In this document: positions 41,643 to 50,632 of the stretch, in pieces
How positions within the stretch are numbered: position 1 is the first letter of the stretch
Layout: each line of letters begins with the position of its first letter
From: UBA10107 sp963835585
GTDB lineage: Archaea > Nanobdellota > Nanobdellia > Woesearchaeales > UBA10107
Assembly (NCBI GenBank): GCA_963835585.1
Contig: CAWIGF010000003.1
Coordinates: 310,001 to 374,000 of the forward strand
Length of the DNA: 64,000 nt
Direction of reading: 5' to 3'
Made by a program: the position numbers and the translations under genes
Notes under the pieces: model-generated
The model's input: only the letters and a program-made list of their open reading frames with translations
Told to the model about the DNA's origin: nothing
Database searches by the model: none

Positions 41643-41834
41643 CTAATCTTTATTTGCCCTGATTATTCTTGTGACGTAGCCGGCAATGACGTTTCGAATC
41701 TTTTTTGATTGTACGTCTGTTCGTGCAGAAACTAACTTCTTATTCTGTTCAAAATCAGCAGTAAAGTCCTTCTTGTACTTAGCGACCAAATCATTTGTTA
41801 CTCGCTTTATAAGTGCTGTTTTAATTCGTCCCAT
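41643..41834 (-). CDS. rps17e: Small ribosomal subunit protein eS17
   Basis: 63 residues, the normal length of archaeal S17e. The start MGRIKTALIKRVTNDLVAKY and the end KIRNVIAGYVTRIIRANKD are diagnostic. It precedes alba by 4 nt, an order seen in other archaea only sporadically. Confidence 0.95.
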   Translation of the reverse strand: MGRIKTALIKRVTNDLVAKYKKDFTADFEQNKKLVSARTDVQSKKIRNVIAGYVTRIIRANKD

Positions 41835-41875
41835 AAGGCTTAGAAAGCACTGAGGGGATATTTAAAGGTTTTGGC

Positions 41876-42658
41876 TCAAATTAACTCTGTCATTAATCTA
41901 GCTGCCAACTTAGAAGTCATATTAGAAACATCCAAGGAAGGATTGACCTCGACGATGTCGATCATCTTTATGTTTTGCAACCTGTTCAATCTTTGTATGA
42001 AATAAATAATTTCTCTTGAACTTAAACCGCCCGGTTCTCTGTAGCCGGTTCCTGGAGCAAAAGCTGGATCTACTACATCGATGTCTATACTCAAATAAAC
42101 GGATGGCCATGTTCTGATTTTTTCCATGACAGCATCGCAGACGTTTTCTATCTTGTGCTCGAATATATTCCTCATGTAATGGATCTGCAATTTTTTGGAA
42201 TCAATGTATTCTTTTTCCTGCGAATGGAAATTTCTTACCCCTATTATTATGACTTTGTCTTTTTCGACAATTCCATCTTCAATTAAAGCCCTGAGCCAGT
42301 CCTCCTGTGAATTCATTCCAACAGAATCCATTAAATCAGGATGCGCGTCGAAAATCACTATTCCTGCTCCCTTGTTATTTTTTGCGAATGCCTTGAAGCA
42401 TGGATTTGATATCGAATGATCTCCTCCTAGAATAGTTGATTTTGAACTTAGCTTTGAAATTTTGTCAAAGATGTTTTTGTGTGACTCTTCCAGATTGGAA
42501 TTGTTGACCTTGACGGATTCGAATTCAAATGCAGGAACTTTTCCTGATTCGCCTGAGTAGATGTCTTTTAGGTTCTTCTCAATAGAATCTGGAGCATCCC
42601 TCGCTCCATCTCCATGTCCTAATCCTCCTCCGCCAAAAGGGATTTTGATTACTTTCAT
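41876..42658 (-). CDS. speB: Agmatinase/arginase-family ureohydrolase
   Basis: 260 residues. The binuclear manganese site is complete: LGGDHSISNP, IVIFDAHPDLMD, and LSIDIDVVDPAFAPGTGYRE followed by PGG. The PGTG-x-x-EPGG loop is more usual for agmatinases than arginases, so putrescine synthesis from agmatine is the likelier reaction, but substrate cannot be fixed from motifs. It begins close to the divergent phosphoglucomutase promoter. Confidence 0.92.
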   Translation of the reverse strand: MKVIKIPFGGGGLGHGDGARDAPDSIEKNLKDIYSGESGKVPAFEFESVKVNNSNLEESHKNIFDKISKLSSKSTILGGDHSISNPCFKAFAKNNKGAGIVIFDAHPDLMDSVGMNSQEDWLRALIEDGIVEKDKVIIIGVRNFHSQEKEYIDSKKLQIHYMRNIFEHKIENVCDAVMEKIRTWPSVYLSIDIDVVDPAFAPGTGYREPGGLSSREIIYFIQRLNRLQNIKMIDIVEVNPSLDVSNMTSKLAARLMTELI

Positions 42659-42768
42659 AGATAGATGTGAAAATCGGTGTTATAAAAACCTTGCTCTGTT
42701 TTGACTTTGATTCACAACATTAAAATATGGGTAACTCCTTGCTGTTGACACAGTCAACGAAGGATAAA

Positions 42769-44394
42769 ATGCCCATACATGAACTTGCAGGGAAACCAGC
42801 TCCCAAGGAAATGTTGCTTGATGTTTCTAAGCTAAGCAGTGCGTACTACGATAAAAAACCGGTTTCTAGCAACGATAGTTTTGTGACATTCGGCACTAGC
42901 GGTCACAGGGGATCTCCATTAAACGGCACATTCAATGAAGGCCACGTTCTTGCGATTTCTCAGGCAATCTGTGATTACAGAAAAAGCAAAGGAATAAGTG
43001 GGCCACTTTTTATGGGAATGGATACACACGCGGTTTCTCCTCTTGCTGAGATGACTGCGCTAGAAGTTTTTGCTGCTAATGACATTGAGATTTGTTTAGC
43101 AGACAAAAACATCCCGACTCCGACTCCAGTCGTATCGTTTGCTATTCTTGCTTACAATCGCGAACACTTAGATGGATCCGCTGATGGTGTTGTAATAAGC
43201 CCATCCCATAATCCTCCAGAAGACGGCGGATTCAAGTACAATCCACCGAATGGCGGTCCTGCTGATACGGACGTAACAAAATGGATCCAGAATCGAGCGA
43301 ACGAACTGATTCAAAACAATAGCGGCATAAGAAGAGTTCCATATAATTTTGCGCTTAATTCACCTTCTACCCATTTGCACGATTTCATAAAGACATATGT
43401 TGATGCGCTTGTCGATGTTGTCGACATGAACATAATAAGAGAATCAGGTATTCGTATTGGTGTCGATCCGCTAGGTGGGGCATCACTTCCATACTGGGAA
43501 CCTATAAAACAGAAGTATGGTATAAATCTAGATGTGGTCAATAATGTTGTCGATCCAAAATTTAGTTTCATGACGCTTGATCACGATGGAAAGATACGCA
43601 TGGATTGCTCGAGCAAGTACGCCATGGCAAGTCTCGTTAAATTGAAGGATAAATACGATGTCTCATTTGCAAATGATACTGATGCTGATCGTCACGGCAT
43701 TGTCGTGCCATCTGGATTGATGAATCCAAATCATTTTCTCGCTGTCGCTATAGATTATCTGCTCACTAATCGTCCAGACTGGTTGGGGAACGCTGCTGTA
43801 GGGAAAACAATTGTAAGCAGCAGCCTCATTGATCGTGTTGCAGAGCGCAATGGTAGAAATTTATTCGAAGTCCCTGTTGGTTTCAAATGGTTCGCTCCAG
43901 GTCTGTTCGATGGCACTGTTTGTTTTGGTGGGGAAGAAAGTGCCGGCGCCTCTTGTCTTCGTAGAGATGGAAGATCATGGACGACTGATAAGGATGGGTT
44001 GATTATGGGTTTGCTTGCTGCAGAGATCAAGGCAAAAACTGGAAAAGATCCTGGTGTATATCGTGATGAATTGATGACAAGGCATCATCCTTCTTTTTGC
44101 GATCGTAGTGAGCCTCCTGCGACGCCTGAAATGAAAAAACTTCTTGAGCACATTGTCCCTGAAATGATTACTGCGAAGACGCTCGCAGGGGACGCCATAA
44201 AGAAAGTGTTGGTAAAAGCTCCGGGAAACGACAAACTAATAGGTGGTGTCAAGGTCATCACAGATAATGGATGGTTTGCAGCACGACCATCAGGAACGGA
44301 AGACAAGAACAAATTCTATGGGGAGAGTTTTGTCATCGAACAACATCTTGAAGAGATATTAAAAGATGGACAGAATATATTGAATAGTTTGTAA
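42769..44394 (+). CDS. pgm: Phosphoglucomutase (alpha-D-glucose-specific type)
   Basis: 541 residues, bacterial-type Pgm. The chosen start gives the typical opening MPIHELAGKPAPKEMLLDVS and is preceded by AAGGAT; an upstream ATG at 42727 would add 14 unrelated residues. Further signatures are FGTSGHRGSPL, the phosphoserine loop VISPSHNPPEDGG, the metal loop ANDTDADRHG, the sugar-binding GGEESAGAS and the phosphate-binding ARPSGTEDKNKFYGES. It interconverts glucose-1-phosphate and glucose-6-phosphate. Confidence 0.95.
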   Translation: MPIHELAGKPAPKEMLLDVSKLSSAYYDKKPVSSNDSFVTFGTSGHRGSPLNGTFNEGHVLAISQAICDYRKSKGISGPLFMGMDTHAVSPLAEMTALEVFAANDIEICLADKNIPTPTPVVSFAILAYNREHLDGSADGVVISPSHNPPEDGGFKYNPPNGGPADTDVTKWIQNRANELIQNNSGIRRVPYNFALNSPSTHLHDFIKTYVDALVDVVDMNIIRESGIRIGVDPLGGASLPYWEPIKQKYGINLDVVNNVVDPKFSFMTLDHDGKIRMDCSSKYAMASLVKLKDKYDVSFANDTDADRHGIVVPSGLMNPNHFLAVAIDYLLTNRPDWLGNAAVGKTIVSSSLIDRVAERNGRNLFEVPVGFKWFAPGLFDGTVCFGGEESAGASCLRRDGRSWTTDKDGLIMGLLAAEIKAKTGKDPGVYRDELMTRHHPSFCDRSEPPATPEMKKLLEHIVPEMITAKTLAGDAIKKVLVKAPGNDKLIGGVKVITDNGWFAARPSGTEDKNKFYGESFVIEQHLEEILKDGQNILNSL

Positions 44395-44395
44395 T

Positions 44396-44989
44396 TTATT
44401 TGAATGTAATTTGATAAATTAAATCAGGTGTTTTTTCGCATATTGAATTCACAATATCTGTTAATAGTTTTGACGCAGATAGAAGATCTTCATTAAATGC
44501 TTCTTGCTTTGTTATGATTTTCTCAGATGCTCCATTAGATCCAAAATAAAGATGATGTCCCAATGAATCATTCTTAAATACTGCTTCAACATCTCTTTTA
44601 TTCTCTTTTAAGAAAATTATGCCTGAGGAAAGCGCAATTAGTTTCCGTTTTGATTGCAAATCCAGTCCTATTTTTTTCATAACTTTTCCTTCGTTTCCCA
44701 TATCTATAGGAACGAATTGAAACTGAACGTCATATACATTCCCATCAGAATCAACATGTCCGCATACGTATTCCAATGGAGGTGGCAACAATAGGTATCC
44801 GCTTGAAAATTTCACATCCCTAATTACGGACAAATTTAAATTTTCAATTATTTTTGTCTTCATTTCCTGGTCAATATCACAGGAAGAAATTCCATATTCA
44901 TTCAATGCTTGTGCTGCCTCTCTCTCAGCGTTTAATGCCTGAATTTTTTGGTATAACCCGTGCAAGTCTCCAGGTAGTAATCGTATCAT
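44396..44989 (-). CDS. Unknown protein
   Basis: About 197 residues, not recognised; strand-rich in the middle (GYLLLPPPLEYVCGHVDSDG) and helical at both ends, with no signal or membrane segment. An in-frame ATG at 45013 overlaps the TATA box (CTTATATA), so the transcript should begin about 25 nt later, at the ATG at 44989 (MIRLLPGDLHG). The promoter holds a CACTCTTCAGTG variant of the shared box. It ends 1 nt from the convergent pgm stop. Confidence 0.55.
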   Translation of the reverse strand: MIRLLPGDLHGLYQKIQALNAEREAAQALNEYGISSCDIDQEMKTKIIENLNLSVIRDVKFSSGYLLLPPPLEYVCGHVDSDGNVYDVQFQFVPIDMGNEGKVMKKIGLDLQSKRKLIALSSGIIFLKENKRDVEAVFKNDSLGHHLYFGSNGASEKIITKQEAFNEDLLSASKLLTDIVNSICEKTPDLIYQITFK

Positions 44990-45032
44990 AATTTTACCAG
45001 TGGTCTTACTCATATATAAGCTTTTCTATTTG

Positions 45033-45048
45033 TTACCACTCTTCAGTG
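45033..45048 (-). promoter_or_regulatory. Shared upstream box, variant
   Basis: TTACCACTCTTCAGTG, near-palindromic (CACT-CTT-CAGTG). On the minus strand it is followed by AACAAATAGAAAAG and the TATA box. That spacer is nearly the same as upstream of the gene at 28750. Confidence 0.45.
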
Positions 45049-45069
45049 ACTATATAAGTAAATACCAAC

Positions 45070-45247
45070 CTTTATAAATCACCTCCTTCGACAAACATGT
45101 TATTGGTAGAAAAATAAACCAAAATTGAGAAGCTGAGGCTTCCAACGGGCGAAAAGAAGCAATTAACTTCAAAAATCAATTTCTTCTTTTCTAAAATTAT
45201 ACCATAGCCTACAAGGCGGAGATAGCTTACAGCTATTGAAAAGTAAA
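45070..45247 (+). promoter_or_regulatory. Long structured 5' leader of the DEAD-box helicase gene
   Basis: CTTTATAAAT at about 45070-45079 is the only good TATA box, giving a leader of about 150 nt, long for this genome. It contains GAAGC-TGAG-GCTTC (45129-45142), GCCT-ACA-AGGC and ATAGCT-TAC-AGCTAT (45222-45236) hairpins; the last two flank a GGCGGAG that could serve as ribosome binding site. Autoregulation or temperature sensing is plausible, as for bacterial cold-shock helicase leaders. Confidence 0.4.
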
Positions 45248-46618
45248 ATGAATACAAAAGAAATAGTATTGCAACCAGATGTAGAAAAAGCAGTTATGGA
45301 CCTAGGATTTTCGGAATTTACGGAAATCCAGTCAAAAGTAGTCCCTTTGATACAGCAGGGAAAGGATGTAATCGGACAGTCAGCAACAGGTTCCGGTAAA
45401 ACAGCGGCATTCGGGCTTCCAAGCCTCGAGAAATTAACGCACGGAAAAGGACTTCAAATGCTAGTCCTTGTTCCAACAAGAGAACTTTGCAACCAAGTCG
45501 CGAAGGAAATGGTAAAATTCTCCAAATACAAAAAGATGAATGTTGTTGAAATATATGGCGGGGTCTCGATTGGACCGCAAATAGACAAAGTTCAATACGC
45601 AGATATTGTTATCGGAACTCCAGGAAGAATGCTCGATCATATGGAAAGAGGAACAATCAATCTCACTCGGGTTCATATTTTAGTTCTTGACGAAGCAGAC
45701 AAGATGTTTGAAATGGGATTCATTGATGATGTTAAGCGAATAGTGTCTCAAATCCCGAAAGAAAGACAGACAATGCTCTTCAGCGCGACAATATCAAGTG
45801 AAGTTCATGACATAGCAAGGAACTACATGAAGAATCCTGAAAAAATAAAAGTTCAGTCATATGTTGACAAGAGCAAATTGATACAGCATTACTATGATGT
45901 TGATTCTAGGGATAAATTCTCCTTGCTTGTTCATCTTATGAAAAATGAAAAAGTTGGGCTTACACTGATTTTCTGCGCCACACGTCATATGGTTGATGCG
46001 TTGAGCAGAAATTTAGTCAAATACGAAATAAAATCGCAGCCATTGCACGGCGGCTTGACTCAGAACAGGAGAAAGCAGGTCATGGATGCATTCCACGCAA
46101 ATAGGCTTGATGTCGTTGTAGCGAGCGATGTTGCAGCAAGAGGGCTTGACATAAAGAATGTTGGTCTTGTTGTCAATTACGACCTTCCAAGAACATCACA
46201 GGAATATGTTCATAGGATAGGAAGGACAGCACGAGCTGGTTCGGAAGGTAAAGTCATATCATTATTGGCCCCGCAGGACCATGACAATTTCAGGCATATC
46301 CTTGAAGACAGGTCATTGATCGTCGAGAAACATCCTTTGCCACAGTTTGAAAGGATAGTTTTCGTAAAGAATGACTCACGTGGACATGGAGGATTCGGAG
46401 GAAGACCTCGCTTTGGAAACAGAGAAGGCGGAAGAGGTGGATTCGGCGGCAGATCTAGTTTCGGAAACAGAGAGGGACATGGATACGGAAGATCTGAAGG
46501 AAGAGGCTATGGGAGCTCAGAAGGCAATCGTGGCGGATTCGGCGGAAGAGGAAGATTCGATCGGGGCAACAGTCATGGACGTCGTGACAGGGGCAGCGAT
46601 ATGTTTTCAGATAGATAA
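45248..46618 (+). CDS. DEAD-box RNA helicase with glycine-rich tail
   Basis: 456 residues. All core motifs are present: Q motif (GFSEFTEIQ), motif I (SATGSGKTAAF), PTREL, TPGRMLDHM, DEADKMFEM, FSATIS, and the second-domain motifs LIFCATRH, SDVAARGLDI and HRIGRTARAG. The C-terminal 75 residues are repeats of GGRGGFGGR- and YGRSEGRGYG-type, a common RNA-binding, phase-separation-prone tail. It unwinds RNA duplexes in ribosome assembly or decay. Start at MNTKEIVLQ; an ATG four codons upstream is also possible. Confidence 0.95.
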   Translation: MNTKEIVLQPDVEKAVMDLGFSEFTEIQSKVVPLIQQGKDVIGQSATGSGKTAAFGLPSLEKLTHGKGLQMLVLVPTRELCNQVAKEMVKFSKYKKMNVVEIYGGVSIGPQIDKVQYADIVIGTPGRMLDHMERGTINLTRVHILVLDEADKMFEMGFIDDVKRIVSQIPKERQTMLFSATISSEVHDIARNYMKNPEKIKVQSYVDKSKLIQHYYDVDSRDKFSLLVHLMKNEKVGLTLIFCATRHMVDALSRNLVKYEIKSQPLHGGLTQNRRKQVMDAFHANRLDVVVASDVAARGLDIKNVGLVVNYDLPRTSQEYVHRIGRTARAGSEGKVISLLAPQDHDNFRHILEDRSLIVEKHPLPQFERIVFVKNDSRGHGGFGGRPRFGNREGGRGGFGGRSSFGNREGHGYGRSEGRGYGSSEGNRGGFGGRGRFDRGNSHGRRDRGSDMFSDR

Positions 46619-46658
46619 TCCGCAATAATTTTATATTTTTTGATGGTTCAGGGAAGAT

Positions 46659-48332
46659 TTACATCTTCTCAATTACGTCTATTCCGAGCAAATTCAATGC
46701 ATTCTTGAGAACTTGAGAGAATGATTCGACTAAAACAAGTCTGAATTGTTCCTCTTTCGAGCCAATAACGGGACATGTATGATAGAATTCGTTGAAAGCC
46801 TGTGCGAGTTCATTCGCGTAATTTGCAATCGTTCCAGGAGCGAGATTCTTGTATGCCTGCATAACGGCATCTGGCAATCGCGTCATATGTGCAATCAATA
46901 CTTTCTCTTCCTTAGTTAGATTGGTAACAGTATATTTCTTTTTCATATCGAATTTTGCTTTTTCAAGAATGCTTCTTGATCGTGCATATGCATACAATAG
47001 ATATGGCCCTGTATCCCCTTCGAAGCGCATAGCTTCCTCTTTGTTGAATATGATTGGTTTGTATGTATCCTGCTTTAGCATCGAATACTTCAGCGCGGCA
47101 ATCGCAACAGCCAATGATCTATGTTCGAGCTCCTTAACACTCAAATCCTCATATCTTTTCCTGATCTCTTCTTTTGCATTCTCTACCAGTTCTTTCTTGA
47201 AATCAGAATACAGGATATTTTCTCCAGTTCTCGACGACATTTTTCCTGTCGGAAGCCGAACTTCCGTGACAGGAACATGATAGCAGTTCTTTGCCTGTTT
47301 GAACTTCATTAATTCAAGAGTCTTGAACAATTGTTGTAAATGAAGTGTCTGAGAGCTGCCAACAACATAAATCGCCTTCTCTATTTTATGATCCTTGAAT
47401 TTCTTCTCAGCCAGTGCAAGGTCTTTTGTCGAATATAACGCAGTTCCATCTGCCCGCAACAAAACCCACACGCCCATATCATATTTTTCGAGGTTGATTA
47501 TTGTCGCGCCATCATCGACTTCTGCAATTTTCATATCAACAAGCTCTTTCGCAACTTCCTTTCCCCTTTTCTCGAGCTGTGATTCAAAGAAATATTCGTC
47601 AAAATGTGTATTGAGATCCTTGTAGATTACTTCGAATGCAGCCAACGAATCTTTTCTTGTTTCCTGCCATAATTCATTTAGCGTTTTGTCCTTTCCTTCA
47701 TCAAGTTTCCTGTTGATTTCATCAACTTCTTCCTGCAGATCAGGATTTTCGGCGAGTTTCCTGACCGCCTCGACGTAAATCCCAGCGATCCAGCTTTCGT
47801 CTTTTTTTGGTTTTTCATCCTTGTGATACTTTGTGTAGCACCATATCCATTTCGCAACATGCATGCCTGTGTCCCCTTGGTAATTTGCGCGTACGACCGA
47901 ATCCCCGCATGATTCCATGATTCTGGCTAGGCTTTCTCCAAGCGAAGTTCCCCTTATGTGGCCGATATGGAATGCCTTATGTGTATTTGCCTGCGAGAAT
48001 TCAACCATAACCTTTTGGTCTGAATATTTGATGCTGCCGTATCTGTTCTTTTCCTTCTGGATTTTCCCCAGTGTATCTTTTGCAAGAATAGTTTCATCAA
48101 TGAAGAAATTGACGTATGGTCCTGTTGCCTTAATCGATTTGACTCCTTGTATCTTTCCTAGTTTGCCAACAAGCTCCTTTGCAATGATTGGCGGGGCCTT
48201 TTTGAAATCCTTGGCGAGAGAAAAGCATGGAAACGCATAATCACCCATTTCTTGGTCAGGAGGAAATTCAAGAACAGGATTTGACACTCCTGCCTTCTTA
48301 AGGGATTGACATATGTTTTGTCCAAAGTCCAT
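46659..48332 (-). CDS. argS: Arginyl-tRNA synthetase
   Basis: 557 residues of class I ArgRS. The N-terminal domain that binds the D loop (about 1-90) is followed by the FSQANTHKAFHIGHIRGTSL block with the HIGH signature. The KMSSRTG segment is the KMSKS-like loop (TGKMSSRTGENI), and the C-terminal anticodon-binding helices include AYANELAQAFNEFYHTCPV. It charges tRNA-Arg, one of which (with intron) is encoded at 40372-40470. A TATA box 25 nt upstream gives a leaderless start. Confidence 0.97.
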   Translation of the reverse strand: MDFGQNICQSLKKAGVSNPVLEFPPDQEMGDYAFPCFSLAKDFKKAPPIIAKELVGKLGKIQGVKSIKATGPYVNFFIDETILAKDTLGKIQKEKNRYGSIKYSDQKVMVEFSQANTHKAFHIGHIRGTSLGESLARIMESCGDSVVRANYQGDTGMHVAKWIWCYTKYHKDEKPKKDESWIAGIYVEAVRKLAENPDLQEEVDEINRKLDEGKDKTLNELWQETRKDSLAAFEVIYKDLNTHFDEYFFESQLEKRGKEVAKELVDMKIAEVDDGATIINLEKYDMGVWVLLRADGTALYSTKDLALAEKKFKDHKIEKAIYVVGSSQTLHLQQLFKTLELMKFKQAKNCYHVPVTEVRLPTGKMSSRTGENILYSDFKKELVENAKEEIRKRYEDLSVKELEHRSLAVAIAALKYSMLKQDTYKPIIFNKEEAMRFEGDTGPYLLYAYARSRSILEKAKFDMKKKYTVTNLTKEEKVLIAHMTRLPDAVMQAYKNLAPGTIANYANELAQAFNEFYHTCPVIGSKEEQFRLVLVESFSQVLKNALNLLGIDVIEKM

Positions 48333-48355
48333 ATTAAAAAATTGACAATAAAGAG

Positions 48356-48799
48356 TTATAAATGTTTTGGCTTAAATGCACATGGCCATTCATCATACAT
48401 ATCGCGCTTGATAAAAGAAGGAGTATTATGCGTTTCGGACTTAGTCATCTCAGGATGATGTGGAAATTCAACATAATTAAGCCCGTCCATTCGATTAAAA
48501 CGATTTTTGCCATTGCTGTTCACATATCCAATCCAAATTTTACCATCCCCTGTTTTTTCAGAAGGATGTTTTCCACTGTACGTAAGACTAAATATTTCAT
48601 TGTTTATCATGAATATCGTGTATTTGCCAAAGATATCTTCTTTTGTTCTGACATCAGCCTCAAAAAACTTCATGCCATTCTTTCTGTCTTTGACTGAAAT
48701 TTCTCCAAGCCCTACTACTTTTTTTAGAAGTCCGCCAAGCTGCTCAAGAAATCCTTGTGGTTGATTTCCAAGCAATATTTCATTGTCAAGTGCATCCAT
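48356..48799 (-). CDS. Unknown protein
   Basis: 147 residues, not recognised, soluble. Contains FGKYTIFMINNEIFSLTYSG and a His/Pro-rich segment (VEFPHHPEMTKSETHN). Start at 48799 because the TATA box TATTTAAG (about 48822-48829) lies 26 nt upstream; an in-frame ATG three codons earlier is excluded by that distance. The region before the TATA box (GTGATTGACAAAAAGC on the minus strand) is similar to the spacer of box-bearing promoters. Confidence 0.5.
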   Translation of the reverse strand: MDALDNEILLGNQPQGFLEQLGGLLKKVVGLGEISVKDRKNGMKFFEADVRTKEDIFGKYTIFMINNEIFSLTYSGKHPSEKTGDGKIWIGYVNSNGKNRFNRMDGLNYVEFPHHPEMTKSETHNTPSFIKRDMYDEWPCAFKPKHL

Positions 48800-48935
48800 G
48801 ACCTGCACGCAGACATACTGTTATTTAAGCTTTTTGTCAATCACGGCTTTGTGTATAAAGTCGAGGCAAATTAGGACTTTTTTACAAGGTCCTGTTCTAC
48901 GAAATATTTAAATATAAATAGGTATGCGTCGTGTC

Positions 48936-49307
48936 ATGCCAAGTGCAACAATATCACCTGATACGCTTGAAGAAGCGGTTACCTTAACTAAATTAGGTAA
49001 ACACATCGCATTCATCCAAGGAAAGGGGAGTGACCGTGAGTTACCTTTTTGTACAACAAGAGAGAGGTATTTCAGGCTTGGTTTTCTTGAATTCACATGC
49101 AAAACTGGAGGGAACATCTATGGGTATGCCAACCTTTTGATAAAATCCAGAGGGCATGACGTGCTTGATGTTTCCTGGGAAGGAGATGGTGTCTCGCGTA
49201 AAAATATCTCTATAAATTGCTACAAACCAAAACTAGAATGGACTAAGTTGGTTTCGGAATGGGGGAAAAAGAATAACCCCGAAGGATACTTCATTCTCGT
49301 TCGATAA
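48936..49307 (+). CDS. Unknown small protein
   Basis: 123 residues, not recognised. A helical start (SPDTLEEAVTLTKLGKHIAF) is followed by strand-rich sequence (FRLGFLEFTCKTGGNIYGYA). Start at 48936 is set by TATTTAAATA (about 48904-48913), 26 nt upstream; a frame extension four codons earlier precedes the predicted transcript start. Confidence 0.5.
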   Translation: MPSATISPDTLEEAVTLTKLGKHIAFIQGKGSDRELPFCTTRERYFRLGFLEFTCKTGGNIYGYANLLIKSRGHDVLDVSWEGDGVSRKNISINCYKPKLEWTKLVSEWGKKNNPEGYFILVR

Positions 49308-49354
49308 CTAATGGGATAATCAATACGGAAAGAAGTGTAAATTATTTCTTAAAG

Positions 49355-49422
49355 TGTGTAAAAAGTCAAGAGGATTTATGACTTATTACACAAAGTCGTC
49401 AATCACTGCCTGTTGTAGGCAG
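49355..49422. terminator. Two consecutive hairpins between convergent genes
   Basis: TGTGTAAAAAGTCA (49355-49368) and TGACTTATTACACA (49379-49392) pair over 13 of 14 positions with a 10-nt loop. A second hairpin CTGCC-TGTTGTA-GGCAG follows at 49406-49422. They lie between genes ending at 49307 and 49437, so a bidirectional terminator is likely; an old mobile-element end is another possibility. Confidence 0.5.
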
Positions 49423-49436
49423 TCAGAATATCTGGC

Positions 49437-49610
49437 TCAATATTCGATTTCTTCTTCTATTACTTCCTTTTCTTCAGCCGGATCTTCTGTGTCTTCCTCA
49501 TATCCTCTCAGGAAACCCCCTTCCGCACCTGAATACTCCTCTTCCTCTTCTTCTGTATGCTCTTCGCTTATTGTAGAATCATAAAGATCATCTTCGACAT
49601 CAATTTTCAT
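49437..49610 (-). CDS. Small acidic protein with FLRGY motif
   Basis: 57 residues, about half of them Asp or Glu. It contains GAEGGFLRGYEED, in common with a second small acidic protein at 54656-54811 (NPAEEAFMRGYGSV). Both begin with a short D/E stretch and both follow GAGGTG- or GGGTG-type ribosome binding sites, here 8 nt upstream of the ATG. Proteins of this type seem widespread in DPANN genomes by my recollection; function is unknown. A disordered adaptor is a reasonable guess. Confidence 0.65.
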   Translation of the reverse strand: MKIDVEDDLYDSTISEEHTEEEEEEYSGAEGGFLRGYEEDTEDPAEEKEVIEEEIEY

Positions 49611-49707
49611 TTGTGTACACCTCGTTAAAAGTTATTCTTTTGCACTTTGAACCGGTTATATGTATTTGCAATATATACTATATATGATTATATAAAATAT
49701 ATATTTT

Positions 49708-50115
49708 TTATAATATAGATATATTTTGCATTAATTTCAAAGAATACCTATTTGCTGCCCTTGTAAGGTCTAAATATGTTGTCTTCACATCATCTACCAT
49801 AGATTTACCTCTTACTATTATGTAATCCAGTAGAAAACGTAAATCCTCTAAGCCCATTTGCCGCTGAACCTGACTTCCTTGTGGATATACTGCAACAAGG
49901 TCTATTCCTTGTCTTAGCTCTAGAGGCAATCTGTTGTAAGCTTCCTCTATTTTAGGTTGTATTGATGGATGAAGTATGAGAACCTTTGACTCAAGATCAT
50001 TAGTGATTGTTGCTTTCTGAACTCCCTTTTGAAATATTCCTGTCCTTTCAGAACTAATCGGTTGTACTTCTAGTCCTTGTTTGTTCAGTTCAATGTACAG
50101 ATCTTTATGGTTCAT
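49708..50115 (-). CDS. Unknown protein
   Basis: 135 residues, not recognised. A mixed alpha/beta pattern with SKVLILHPSIQPKIEEAYNR and a helical C-terminus. No signal or membrane segment. The flanking DNA on both sides is very AT-rich, with TATATA runs at 49672-49710 and 50140-50220 which may hold promoters. Confidence 0.45.
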   Translation of the reverse strand: MNHKDLYIELNKQGLEVQPISSERTGIFQKGVQKATITNDLESKVLILHPSIQPKIEEAYNRLPLELRQGIDLVAVYPQGSQVQRQMGLEDLRFLLDYIIVRGKSMVDDVKTTYLDLTRAANRYSLKLMQNISIL

Positions 50116-50261
50116 TTAGTCCTGTTGGGTATAATATATATTTTATATATAATTTCATCAATTGTATATAGGTTTAAATATGGTTATATAGAAGAACTAT
50201 ATAAATATTTATATACTGAAGTATAGAAATTACAGAATTATTTTCTATAAGGAATAATTTA

Positions 50262-50415
50262 GTGATATCCTCCCCAACTAAATTGCGGGGTTTCCAGCAG
50301 AGGTCAACATAATTGACTTGCATATAGTTCCTGCTTCAACCACGACGGCCTCTTTTTCAAGAGGTCTTACACCGTGTCCACGGGCGTTATGTTCGGCACA
50401 GTCCGTGCCTACATT
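50262..50415 (-). pseudogene. Remnant of a TnpB-type gene and IS200/IS605-like right end
   Basis: On the minus strand 50415-50278 reads NVGTDCAEHNARGHGVRPLE, then KEAVVVEAGTIC and a final TSAGNPAI before TAG, which is the typical tail of archaeal TnpB/IS605 OrfB proteins. Immediately downstream is a CCTCCCC-AACTAAATTG-CGGGG hairpin (50269-50290), the kind found at right ends of IS200/IS605 elements. No upstream catalytic domain remains. The rest of the 517-nt gene-free stretch (50116-50632) holds no gene I can support apart from the Lgt promoter. Confidence 0.6.
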
Positions 50416-50632
50416 ATTTTTTATCTGATAAGCTTTGTCCACCGCGAGTTACCGCTTTGCAGGACAGCTTTACTGAATATTACGGAATAAAAAAGAATAT
50501 TTAAGCATGTCGCCAGTGGTTGTCCTGTGGTGTGTCGGGATGATATAGAAATTTGTTCGTCATTCATCCAATGCACTAAATTGCAGAGATTTCTGCCGAA
50601 CATTTATTAAATCTACCTTTTGCTTTACTCTT

